The position numbers and the translations under genes were made by a program. The notes under the pieces are model-generated. The model had not been told where the DNA came from and searched no databases. It saw nothing but the letters and a program-made list of their open reading frames with translations. Source: Pipra filicauda (Eukaryota; Chordata; Aves; Passeriformes; Pipridae). Taken from it: 64,000 nucleotides of DNA. How positions within the stretch are numbered: position 1 is the first letter of the stretch; the number at the start of each line of letters is the position of its first letter. The stretch lies in assembly GCF_003945595.2 (NCBI RefSeq), contig NW_024103441.1, positions 558,001-622,000 on the forward strand, in the 5' to 3' direction. Shown here in pieces: positions 1-12,700 of this stretch.

Positions 1-3000
1 AGGGCACAATGAATTGATTGTTTTTGTAACAGCCATAGATTAGATTACATCCCATTTCCAAAGTGTTTCAATTCTTTCTTCTGTCAGTGACTACTTCAGA
101 GCTGAATAAAAGTCATTATATTACTTAGGGGGCTGCACCTTCATCCTCTCCAGCAAGGAAAAAGCAGATTTTATTCCATGAGCAACTCATATTTCTAATG
201 GCATGCGTGCCACAAGGCTGTGATTTCTTTATCAAAAGAATAAAATGCTTATTTTCTGTCTTGAAATATGTAAGAAACCAGGAATGTAAATGCAAGAGAT
301 CACACTAGGACACAGAGTAAACAACAGTACCCAAAATACAAAGAAGTCCTTATTATTGCTGGATTAATTAGCATTAATAAACTAGGGCATAAATATTTTT
401 GACAGGACAGGAAAGCGGGTCATTAGCATTGATGATATAAATGATCTTCCTAAAACATTCAGAGCAGTCCCGCTCCAAGTGATCCTCCCAGTTTGCCATT
501 ATACCACCAGTCAAGCATCTGACATCCAGTGGAGAACGCTCAGCACTCACAGCAGAGACTGAGACTCCTTTTGGCTCCTCAAATCTAATGCAATTTGAAG
601 AACAATGAATTGCTAATAATTAAACAAACACTGAAATTAAAACCTTTTACCACCATAAAGATTCCAAATTAGGCACAGAAAACCAGAAGTTTGTGAAGCC
701 TTTTGAAATGGATTTTCTGTTGGAGGCACAACATACACAATGATTTGCATCAGTGATTATCCTAATTAAACTGCTGTTTACATAAGTAACGTTGATTTAC
801 TTTCCATGTTGTTTGGTGTCATTAGACCAGTCATTTAACGGTGCAAATTTCCTGTAGGTGAAGCCTTCTCCCACCTTCAGCAGGCTGTGAACAGCACCTC
901 TGCTGCAAGGAGTGAACCAGAGCAAGTTTAATACTACACAAGCTTTAGACAAGTTTCAATCACACAAATAACTGTGTTTGTTCCAGCATGTCACTGGCCT
1001 GGATGATTGCCATGATCTGCTCCAGCCTGAAAATCCACGAGAACAGCACTGCTACACAAACAAAGGCAAAGAGTTAGTACCTTATTATTTGATTAAATGT
1101 TTTACTTCCTTAATGATGAGTGAAACTTGAGTTCCACATTAAGGATGCCCAAGGAAAACAGGACTAGTCTAGGAACCCATGTTAGGGCAGAAAGAAGGTC
1201 TACATTTGGACTCCTGCAAAATTCCAAATGAAAAAGAATATTGTGAAGAAGAGCAAAAATGTAAAACAAACCATAGAATATGTAGTTGATCAGCTGCCTA
1301 AGTTTCAGAAAGGCTTTCAAAGAGCCAGGCACCACTCACCCTCTGGGTCACAGCATGGCTTGAGAACAGCGTCACTTTTTAATCTGTTTTAATTCCTTAT
1401 GCTCTTTGCCTTACAGAACCACAGAAAACCTTCCCTAAACTCTACAACAGAAGATATTTCCTCTATTAAATAAAAAACCCCTTCTCAGCATGAATTAAAA
1501 GTTCTGTTTAGAACTGCTGTAGGCACAAAATATGGCCCACACACCTCAGTACTTCAGTGGCCAGGACAAATTCTTAAAACTAAGAAAAGATCAGTTCTAC
1601 TGTGGAACAGCCACCATGTATATTTAAGTACATTGACTGGAACTGCAGATTTTCAATCACTAATTATTGGCAGTGCCAAGATAATTATTAGTGATCAGTG
1701 CACGTAAAAAATGGAGTTGTGTCAGAAAAATTAATAGGTATGTATGGAATGATAAACTGATTTTAGTCAACTTAACGTTCAATATTATACATCACATGGA
1801 AAGAAGGAGGAAAAAACATATCAAAACTCCATGAAGATGAGGAAAAATTAAACTAAAAAAAAAATTCTGAGCTATTAATCTTTCCTGATAATGAAGTACT
1901 TCAGGATGACTTCTAAAACTCACTTTCATTTAGATGCTTCATTTATTTTAATCTGGGAGATAATTAGAAGGAAATCAAATCCATCTCCACAGCAGAATAT
2001 TTACCTGAGATGCAGCTCAGACTTTTCAGTATTTCCCCTGTGTGTTCAAACTCTGTGTTACACATATTGCTAAAACTTTACTGAGATTAATGTCCATTAC
2101 TTAATTAGCATCAAAACTTGAGTCTACAATCTTTGCTGATGTTAGAACAGGAATTCTTTCAGGGTTTTTTCTAACAATAGGCCAAATTTTACTGGAGAAG
2201 CTCCACACACCATCCCCAGTTCAACCTGGAAGCAGAGGGAGTAAATCTCAGCTGAAGGGTGGCCAGTTGTCACTCGAGTTCCTGCATATCCACAAAAAAT
2301 TACCAGGGTATTGCCCTTTGCAGCAAGAAATAGGGCTGATTTATGGTGAAGACACAGAAATATTCATCAAGATGCTCTGTTAACCAGATTATCTGGAAAA
2401 AAAAGCTGTGTCACTGCTGAATTCTTGCTGTGAAGAGCCAATGGTTTATCTCATCCCCAACTAATCCTGTTATAAATTATTTAGCACTCCAAATGTATCA
2501 GAGAGGAATCCTCAGTTGAATGAGCCTTCCACACACACTGGCATCCTCCAGCAATTTATTTGTAATTATCATTTGCCTTTTTTTCCATATCTAATATGTA
2601 GTTAATGAATGCCTGACATAACTGCAGCAGAAAAAAAAGACACGACTAGTTACATAATTACAGGTTAAAAAATGATCTTTTTCAGCTCCATGCACTGAAG
2701 TAATCTTAAGGGTGGAGGTTAAGTACAGGCTATAAATTGCTTTGCAAAACGTTCTGTACACTGTCCACAGCAAAATCTATGTGTGGCACTGCCTTTGAAG
2801 GAAGAGTTTGATCTTATAATAATTTTACAATAATATTACAGAACTTGTAGGTAGTATCAGTCATGTCCTGTTCGTGGAACTCAGTCTACAAAAGGACAGC
2901 AAATCTGCACTTGAAATCGTTATAGAACGTGAATAACATATTTCATGGTCCCACTAAGTGCCAAGAGAAGAACAAAGTGGATATTCTAGTATGGAGGCAG

Positions 3001-3644
3001 GCCTGTGAGCAAGAATTTCTGGGGAAAAAATAATAAAAAAATCTCCCTTTCATGTCTTCAAGAAACTGCTTCAAATAAGGTGGTTTATCAAAAAAGAAGA
3101 TATGATTTCTCTCAGCCTTATCCCACCACTGGCATTCCTGTGCAAGCTGCTTCAGGCAGCTCCTCTCATTTCTAGATCACAGATTTAACTATGTTTATTA
3201 TCACAGATCAAGGAAGCAATTTCTAAATACAATATTAATACTTTTCGCTCCAATGGGGCAATTCATTCAGAGTAATTTGTGACTTTCAAGCAAATTAATA
3301 AACAAACTTACAGCTCGTGACTGTTTTGAATAAAAAAAAGAGGCCTCAAGTACAAATAAATAAATCTGACTTACTAAACTGTTTGCACCAGTTAAGGGTA
3401 AGATACTCCAGGGGAATTGATACATCCTGATTTCCTATCAGCTTGTGGAACTTTCCAGTTCCCTCAGCTAAAGCCTCAGCTCCTCCCAAACTTCCACCAT
3501 TCCTGCAGGAAAGCAGCACGTGGGCAGTGCCAAGGTGGGAACTCAGTGTCCTGGATAAACTAATACAACTGGGAAAAAATATTTCACTGTTATACTTACT
3601 GCAAGGTACAGATGCAAACCCCACAGAAAATCAAACACACTTAC
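1..3644 (-). other. TTLL11: TTLL11 intron 6 (partial, runs off left edge)
   Basis: This AT-rich stretch contains no frame that extends the TTLL11 C-terminus and no splice-flanked conserved peptide. It holds an imperfect hairpin at 1656-1695 and otherwise looks like ordinary intron sequence. Confidence 0.7.
1656..1695. repeat. Imperfect AT-rich inverted repeat (hairpin)
   Basis: The arms at 1656-1672 and 1674-1695 fold around a single G. The inner stem TTGGCA/TGCCAA and the outer stem ATCACTAAT/ATTAGTGAT pair perfectly, and a 5-nt asymmetry lies between them. Confidence 0.6.
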
Positions 3645-3763
3645 TGGGCATCTTTCCTCTTTTTTTTCTGGGGGTCCACCAGGCGCAGAGTGTCTCTGAT
3701 GACAGCAACTTTCACTTCTTCATCAACAGGGCTTGGGACGTTCTCAAACACTCCAGGAGAAAG
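3645..3763 (-). CDS. TTLL11: TTLL11 coding exon 6
   Basis: This 119-bp exon reads LSPGVFENVPSPVDEEVKVA, then VIRDTLRLVDPQ and the basic run KKKRKDA (residues 457-495), plus two bases of the next codon. The acceptor is atgtaaag. The donor core gtaagt is perfect, though preceded by CCCA rather than the usual CAG. This is the last TTLL11 exon found in the window; the microtubule-binding C-terminal region must lie further left. Confidence 0.88.
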
Positions 3764-6700
3764 CTTTACATCACAAAGGGATAACAATTATTCACTACAG
3801 AACTAAGGATTATTTGCTTACATTATTGCTCAAACTTCATGTCCATCATCTATATTTTAAATACGCAGTGATGGATTACAAAACACTTCTTCAAGGATAC
3901 ACAAACACTGTCAGGTTTTCAGGATGATGTTACAGCAAATTGGGGCAAATTTCTCTAGAAAATTGAAATATTAAAAAAAACATTGTTGCCAATGTTACTG
4001 TTTATATCATGTATACAAACATGAAAAAGACTATTACCAATCCCCTAAACACAATTAGCAACTGCAGGGGATGATGAATAAATGCATTTATGACAAAGAT
4101 GATGGAGAGCTTTCACTATTCCAATAAGTCATATTTGCAGTGTATAAGATTAGCAATGATTTCAAAGCAGAAAATTACAGAGAACCTTGGAGGTTTCATA
4201 TTAGCAGACAGCTTTCATCTTTCAAACATGGAAAAAAAGCCCAGAAAACCCAACCTAAGCAGTTTCATTCCAATATCACCATCACATTGAGAAATCTTAC
4301 CTCTTGCTCATGTTCTATTCTCATGCTGGGGTTTGCATTTACTTCTAGTAACATGGGCTTCAAGTTTTTCATCAGGAGAATGTCAAACCCTAAAATCTGT
4401 GCATAACAAGCAATATGTTACTTCAGTTCTATTCCCAGCGTTCTCCTAGAGAATGCAATGGTCGTCCATATGGCAACACTGAGGAAGAAACATTTGAGGG
4501 GCAGGAGATAAACAACTAAGAAACTCTAAATACTGCTGAATAATTACAGAAGCCATTTGTCTTGGATACTAATGGCTCCTTTCACACCACCCCCATCCCT
4601 AAATACTGCATCTGCCAACACGGAATCTTGGCACCCGTGACAAGTGGATCTTCAAATTGCCACGATTACAGATGCATTAGGAAGCTGCAAATCTTCAATC
4701 CTAACATGCAGAAGATGGAAATTGGAGTGATTAATGTTAGTGGCAAATTACACCCACTGAAAATCCTCCATATATGTTTAGGGCTGATGGTAACACAGGT
4801 CAGGAGACTGAGGTTTGACTTGGGTGAGGAGAACATAAGCTCTGAGCTCCCACAATGCTGCCCAGTGTGTGCACACACAGACACCCAACCAGTGATCAGC
4901 AACACTGAGCACTGTTTCTTTCACTGATCACTGTTTCTTTCACTAAAGAAACATTTCGGAAAAGGCATTAAACATCCACAAAATTAATCCATGCACAGAA
5001 ATGACTGCATTTCTGGCAGAAATTCCAACCTACCTGGAAGCAAGTTGGCCCAGGCTTTCCTGACGGGATGTCAGACTGATAGTAAACTTTCAGTTCTGGA
5101 GTCAGTGCAATAATAGTTTTAATCACCAGTGAAATTATATCTGACCAGAGCTTTTTGACATCAGCTCCTCTGGAAGACAGTCTGCACAGAATGCTTGAAA
5201 AAGTCCTCTTGCTGCCAGTGTTTACACTGTCAGAATGGATGAAATTCTCACTATGGATATTTAGTGAATAGTTGGTTAAGTGCATAAAAACCTGGTGCAA
5301 ATTTTTTAAAGTGGGTTCTTGATAGGGCTCCGTACAAAACCTAGAAAGTCCATCTTTGGCTATATAAATCTCCAAGGGTTCTAAGGATTTCAGCAAGACA
5401 TAAAGACGAATATCAAATTTCAGTTTGTCCACGAGCAGTGGTTTGCAAATATACTCCTGGACCACGGCTGGCCGGCTCTGGATGCTTCCCGTCAGCCTGA
5501 TGTCACTCGGGTCCTTAATGAGGTAGATTCCATCCCCCTGGCAGCCTCCATCAGGCTTCACAATAAAAGTGGGCTTCCAGGACGGATCGCTGTCCTTCAT
5601 CACCCGAACCTGGAAGGAAAAGTATTGCACTGAAAGGCACTGATTGAGGGGGGAAGAAGGGCTGACACTGTGAAAGCCAGTAAAAAAAAATAAATAGAAA
5701 CAGCATGATCACACCCCCAGAGTAGTAAACACCATGCAAAAAGGGCAGAGATAAACAGTGCTGAGAAGCACAAGGAGAAACAAAAAAGCATGAGTAGGGA
5801 ATTACTAGTACAGATAAAAAGTAATTTTATTTAACAAGTCATTGTATAGATGATTTCAAGAACTTCTCTTTATTGTTCTGTACCAATTTGCAGAAGGAAA
5901 CGTGGTATATCTCAGGAGATCCACCTTAGTAGTATATGAAACTGCAAAGTTAAACTTTTGTGCTACATTTTGAACAATAACTGATGAAGATAATCATCAA
6001 CACAAGGAAAGATGCCTTATTTATTCAGGTATGAATGCAAACAGTACCAGAAGAAGGAAAAATAAAGGAAAAATTTGGCACTGACAATATCTTTTTCCCC
6101 CACTGAGAATATTTTCCACAATTAGATGCCCAGTGTTAGTAAAACTGGGAATGTTGAGCCATGTACAGATATAACCAGGTCACTGACACACCTGCTGAGT
6201 ATCAGATTTTTCTTGTTACATGCGTATTTCCCACTGCCTAAATAAACTTTAATTTATTACTTGTATAGCAAAAGTCAAAACTGCAGAGATGGAGATGCCT
6301 CAATTAGCAGAGGTGAAGTTGAGAAAGCAAGGGGAGCCCTAACAAAGAAAGCAGTTAAAGAAAACACAGGATGCAGGTTATGGGTTTATCAGCTTCTCGT
6401 GGGATTCAGAAGAATAAAGCACTTAAAACCTCGTCCTTTCAAGAGGGAGGGATGTCACAGCACAGATCATTCTTTTCTTGCATCCACACATTTCAGGGCA
6501 CCAGACCTGCAGCTGCTACTCTCTCCCTCCAGCCAGGCACGTGCTGAACCGAGGCAGAGATCTGGTTTTGCCCTGCGGTTTGCCAGCAAAAACTGGAGAT
6601 TGACTTTCAGAAGCCTGAGGACACAAAGCTAACAAAGAAAAAACAATCAGTTGCCACCATCAGGCCTGCAGAGTGAGAGGAAAAAATCAGCCCACAGAAA

Positions 6701-9700
6701 AAGGCTGAGCATGGTCAGATCATTGTGATTTTCTCTGCTGTGACATTAAGCCGCCAACCCCCATGAGAGGCCCAGCTCTGCCAGCAGTGACATTCCCAAG
6801 GTCTGAAGGACTTCTGGCTCCACCTTATCCAGTTATTTATTTCATTGAGAGTCACACTCCTGCAGGAGGAACTCAAGATCCATTATCCAGACTAGGATTT
6901 TTCTCGTGGACAGGTGTCACACTGACTCAGTGAAAGATCCTTCTCCAAAATAGGTCACTTTGAGGGATAAAATGCCTCAGTTGGAGGTCAGGCTTACATA
7001 AATGGCACATGGATAAATAAGTCCAAGTAGATCAGCAGGCCTAGATGTGCAAAGAAGGAAAGCAGGATTTATGCCCTAGTCTTTTTACCACTATAGAATA
7101 ATCTTCCCCTGATGTGACATTACTCTGCAGAGCAGAGGAGTTCTCTGGTTCATCGTTGTTAAACTCAGCATCGCAGAGACAGATCTGGTTAATCTGAACC
7201 CTCCATGACCAAACATACCCTGATATGACTCTAGTTGGATGTGTGAAGGGCCAATCGTGGTCTAGTAGGGCAGAAAGTTACACAGAACCTTTATGAAACC
7301 AGGTGGAACAATCTGCCTCCCAGGCCCACATCTGCTGTTCACCCCTCAGGCTACTCCTGCTCCGCTCCAGCAGCACCTTTCCAAAGGAGATGATGCTTTC
7401 CAGGGACTATTGCTAAAGATGCAACAGCAACCTGCTTTTCAAAACCACTGCATTGTAACAGCCACTGGTCTCAGAGATCTCATGCTTAACTCTACTCCTA
7501 AAATGAAAAACAAATAATTTTCTCCATCTCTTTCTAGTTCATTTTTGATGCACTAGACGGCCTGGACAATATTGAGGCTTTCTTGTCCATCAAAACCTAC
7601 ATGTGGCAGATGAAGATAGGCTGGTGTGGAAAGGGGGAATAGTAATCCAGAGTCAGTCTTGAAGAAAACAGATGGTTTCTTGATCTTCAAGGAAATTCCC
7701 AAGTCGTCTTCAAATTCTCCACAATCCCCTCAACTACATTCTTTCAAATTCTCATTATGAGGAGGCTTGTCTAGACTTAGAAACTTCACTCATGTAGGAA
7801 AATTAGTTCATACGAAATGAGATATTTCTGTGTCCTTTGCTTGACAGAAGGAAATTATCTTTAAAAAACATATTAACCATTTGCAGTCAACAGCAAGAGG
7901 AGAGTTTGGGGAAAATCTGTGGGTTTGCCTTTCATAAGGAAACACAGGCTGAATGAATATAGTGTTCTGGGAAAAATGCATATAATGGGCTATAAGATTT
8001 GACAGCACAAAGACCAGAATATTCATGTCTATGCCTAAGAGGTATCCAAAAGCTGAAAACCTAATTAAACCACCAAAAATAAGCTGAAATTAGACTGTCC
8101 AAATTAGATTCTTATTAAAAATTAATCATACTGGTCTATTCATCATCCTCACAGACAACACAAAGAAGGAAGTACGAGAACAATCAAGGTCCTGGTTTGA
8201 ATCCCAAGTTAGTTACTTTTCAGAAACTCGAACTCAGGGTTTATTAGAAGCAAGTTCTTAGCACACACGTTTCAATAGATTCTTCTCTGCTAGTGAAGGA
8301 GCAACTACTGCAGCACCTGAGATTTGCTTATCTGTAATTCATCTTCTGTTAAAGTGACATGTCAGTAGAAAATGTTTTATAAAGTTAAAAATTGGTGAAT
8401 ATTGAAAATAGCTAAATACATATTTACTTAGTAAAATGAACTTTTAAGCCCTTGTTGAAAATACCCATCATCATTTCAATACAAATGATGGGAAGGGAAC
8501 TCCCTTTTTGCTGGTATTTCCAATCTGAAGCTCACCCACCACAAACTCAAGAGTGCAGTTTTCTCACCAACTACTGGCTTTCACAGCACAGAAGATTAAT
8601 ATTGCCTGTAGTGTTTTCTACCTGAATCTAGGCATAGGGGAAAGTGGGAAAAGCTGAAAACATTTGATTTCATTATTGATACCTGTGTATGAAAAAGTTC
8701 ACAATCATGACTACCAAAGTGAGGCACAATAAGAATATTTGAGAGAGAAATCATTTTGAAATGTTGCAGTACATCTGGGGAGGGAGCAACACTTAAATTC
8801 TCAAGGAGTTTCTTCTTTCAATAATCATTTCTATTACAGGCAAAATCTCACAGGTGTTCATTTTCACTCCAGCCCTTTGCAACAAAATCCTACATTACAA
8901 ACAGCACCAAACCATCTTTTCGTGTGTGACCTACAGCTACACTGACACATGATTTGTGACCTTTGATAATTCATATTCCAGTGTATTCCAGCTCCTCCAG
9001 GGACACGTCTAACGTGCAGACACCACCAGTGCTGAACTCCTCTCGCCTGTGAACAAGCTGAAGTGCAGTCTCGGAGAGCTGACGTTTTTGGCAGCATTAG
9101 GGTCCCTCAGTTGCAAAGCAAACACCACCACATATGAACAAATAAGCAACAGAAAAGACTGGAGAACTCCTACTGAGAACTCGCAAAACTGCAAGTGAAA
9201 AGTGTTCTGAACCTTTTATGGTTCACAGTGGGTTTGGAACGTTTGGGTTTGTATTTTAACTTGTTCTGGAGGGGTTACACTCCGAACTCGCGTTAAGTAG
9301 AACATAAACTCTTACAACATAAAATATAATGTTTGATAACAAGAACTATGCTTTTCTCCAACACAGATGGAAGAACATATGCAAAGGAAACTCCTAGGAG
9401 TGTGTTACTGGACATCTGTTACTCTTGGAAGAAAACCCGGCTCGTTTTCCCGGCAGTGAGTGCTGGAGCAGAGCAGTGTTTATTCGCAGTGCCACCTGCT
9501 GCCAGCGCACGGGGCTGAGCGTGGCGCCCGCAGCTCAGCCCTCCTGGCCCAGCCCGGGTCAGCAGTGCCTTGCACCTCCCAAAAAACTCCCCAGCACACC
9601 CCCACTGCACCCTTCTCAAAGTTTACTTCCAAATTATTTGCACTGGTTGACCCGTCGTGGCTAAACTTGGTCCTACAGTTTGTACAGCAGTAAGGCTGAA

Positions 9701-12700
9701 GTGCTGTCGGGATTGTGTTCATTTTTACTGTTCCTAGCAGTGACCCAGAATGCTTGAGGAGTGTGTTAAAAAGAATAAAAACAATAAATATCATTTTAAA
9801 AAAAATAATTAAAAACAAAAATAATAAAAATATGTTAATGAATTCAATTGGATGGTGGACATGGTAATTATCTAAAAGGTAACACAGAGTACAGGAGTCT
9901 GTTAAAGCCCAGACCTTTTTCTCCTCACCTTTCCAAGCAAAGCACACTGTGAGATGCAAGGCACTGGGTGAGTCAGACAGGGGTTAAACAAACACACACA
10001 AGATTTTAAAAATATTTGTAATAACAGAACAAAACACCAACACACAGCATCGCTTTTTTTTTTCCTCCAAAAAGCTGAAAAAGAATGGTATTTAATTACA
10101 TTCTGAATAGTTAAATACAGCAACAGTCTGACAGGAGAAGATGTGAGTGTATTTAACAAGGCACAGTACAAAATGCTCTTCTGAAGGATTTTGATACAAC
10201 AGGCCAAATGGACTAAAAAGACTCCAGTGCCAAAGAAGCTGGTGAAGCACCACACTCCCCACGCTGCTCTGGAACCCTCTCAGGCCAGTAGAACGTGCAG
10301 GGAAAGGGCTTATGGCTCTACCAGGTTCAACTTTCAGACCTCTTTTCTGGAATGGCAGAGAAGCAGAACTGTTTTGAAGTTTATTCCAGAACATAACAAA
10401 CAAAAGCAGTTCGTCCAGACTACGACTGATCCCAGACAAACTGGAAAAGATGTCATTCACAGCCCCTTAGTGTGATTTTAAATAACTCAGTAGAAGACTA
10501 AAGAATTACATGGACACAACATTCAACAAGTTGTACTATTCTGAGAGTAAAAGTAATCTACCTCAGCCACAAAGAGGGGAAGTTCTTCTGGCAGAATCCA
10601 GGACCGAGGGTAGAAGTTATACTCAAGAGGAAACAGGTCCTGCATTGTTCTCATGGCCCGACTCAGGGTGATTTTCCGTACTGTCTCCATCATGCCTGGG
10701 AAAAGAACAGTGTCTAGAAGTGACAAAAAATCCACTCTCAAGTCTCATCCTAGAAGTAAATGGCTAATCATTACCCACCCTGCTGGGACCCTCCGGTCAC
10801 TGCTGCCAATAAAGCTGAACACCTTTTAAAAAATTTAAAATCTGACAAAATAGTTGTAGCGTTCCCCTGCCACATTTCCCATCGTATGTGTTACTGTAGC
10901 ATAGTAGAAAAAAATTATTTACCAAAAATACAGCTCAAAGACAGAAAACTTCACTCAAATATTAACTGTTGTCTTTGCCATAATCCAAAATTATTTTTAT
11001 TGCCTCTTGTTCCAGGAATGTGTAAAAATGCCATTTGAATATAATCAACCACTTTGTGTTTACTTTGCAGTCATTTAAGTAACTGCATCACAAAGAACGG
11101 GTTATTTTGTGAACAGCAAAACAAACTCACATATATATTTTTAATTATTATTTATTTAAATTTATTGAAATCCTGTATCCATTGGGAACATGACTAAGGT
11201 GTTATTTTTATGGAAAAGTTTCTAGTAAAACCCAGCATCAAGTTAGCACAACAGTCCTGGAAACCAGGTCTGGTTCTGAAGGGCTCTGGTTTGACTCCTG
11301 TGCAGCCACTTGTTAAGCAGGTAGAAGCCAGAATACAGAGAGGTAACATTCATCTAACACTGACTGAAACCACCACAAAACAACAGCATCCTACACCTGA
11401 GTGGGAACTTCCCTGAGGCAGGAGAAAGCCAAGGTAAAATAAAGCCTGGAGTTCGATATCTGAGGTTCTTATGCTCACAGCATACTAACAGCAGCAATAA
11501 ATCTGAAGTAAAGGGCTTAGATAAGTCAATACTTAAGCTCTTAGCTCTTATTTAGAGAGATCTCAACAGGGATTAAATGGGAAAAAAAGGAGCTTAAAAA
11601 AGTAGAAGAGTCATCATAAGATGAGGACTGACATGAACTCTTCAATATTAAAAAATCCATTTAAGGAATTCTGCTTCGAGCTTCTCCCCAAGATAAAACA
11701 GAGTAGGAAACAAAACAGATTCTTTCCACTTTGAATCAAAACCAAATCCAAAGATACAGCACTGTTATCAGCACTAGATAACAGACAGTAATTGCACATT
11801 TCACTTAAATTATAGCCTGACACTCCAATATTTCCTAAATTCACGTGTTTGAAGTATTCTTCTCATCAAAACCACTTTCTCTCCAAAACAAATTTCAGTT
11901 CAGAAACTGTTCAAGAGACCCATTCTCATATCCTTACCCCCTAAGCAGAAATCACCTACCAAGCCCAGTAACATGCTAAAAATACTATCAGCTGATTAAG
12001 CAGATAATTCTCATTAAAAACAGTAAAACACAGATATAGGTCAAATATTCATGTTTTTAAAGCATTTGTTTAAACCAGAAACAGAAGTCAAGTACCTGGA
12101 AACTTGTTGACTTGACCTGAGAAGATATTATTGTCATGAAACGACACCCCATGCCAATAGATATCGCAGGGCAAGCGGCGGCCAAAAGGAAACTGGAAGA
12201 CAAGAGACAAGTTTTGAAGCAAGATGGGAATACCCATTCGTTCCTTTCTTTTCTAAACACTCACAGTGAGCATAAACCACTCAAGAATAGTCTTCTGAGT
12301 GTCAAAAGAAAACAAGCTCTGTATTTGGGTTACAAAACTAAGAATATTTGGATCAGGTCGAGGCTCTTAAGTTAACAAACCAGGAGAGGTTTTTAGAAAC
12401 CAAACCCAAATGACTGAGAGGCATGAGCTGTACTGGGAAACCCCACCTGATGAACCACATCCAAGGCATGGCTCATTTGTAATTTAAAATACTATTACAG
12501 GGAATAAAATTCCACTAAGAAGGACTTAATTCTGGCACCTGAAGGCACAGCAATAGCAAGTGCCACAGCTGGGAAGCAAACACTGACTTTGGGGTTGGGG
12601 TTTTTTGGGGGTTGGATTTTTTTCCTTCCCAGTTTAAGGGATGACAAGCAACCACCAAGGGACACAAGCACTAGAGGCCATGGAGGAGTTGTCACTGCTG

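Larger units (their letters stand above)
3764..5033 (-). other. TTLL11: TTLL11 introns 5 and 4 (flanking exon 5)
   Basis: Intron 5 (3764-4300) and intron 4 (4397-5033) are short GT-AG introns in the catalytic region. Apart from the small duplication at 4910-4945, nothing else is recognisable in them. Confidence 0.85.

Noticed and set aside
1..3644. Further TTLL11 C-terminal exons at the left edge
   Set aside because: I looked on the minus strand for the expected C-terminal segments after the KKKR run and found none with splice sites.
3443..4927. Plus-strand open frames of 88-121 codons over TTLL11 exons 5-6
   Set aside because: They are antisense shadows of the exons and AT-rich introns, with no conserved peptide.
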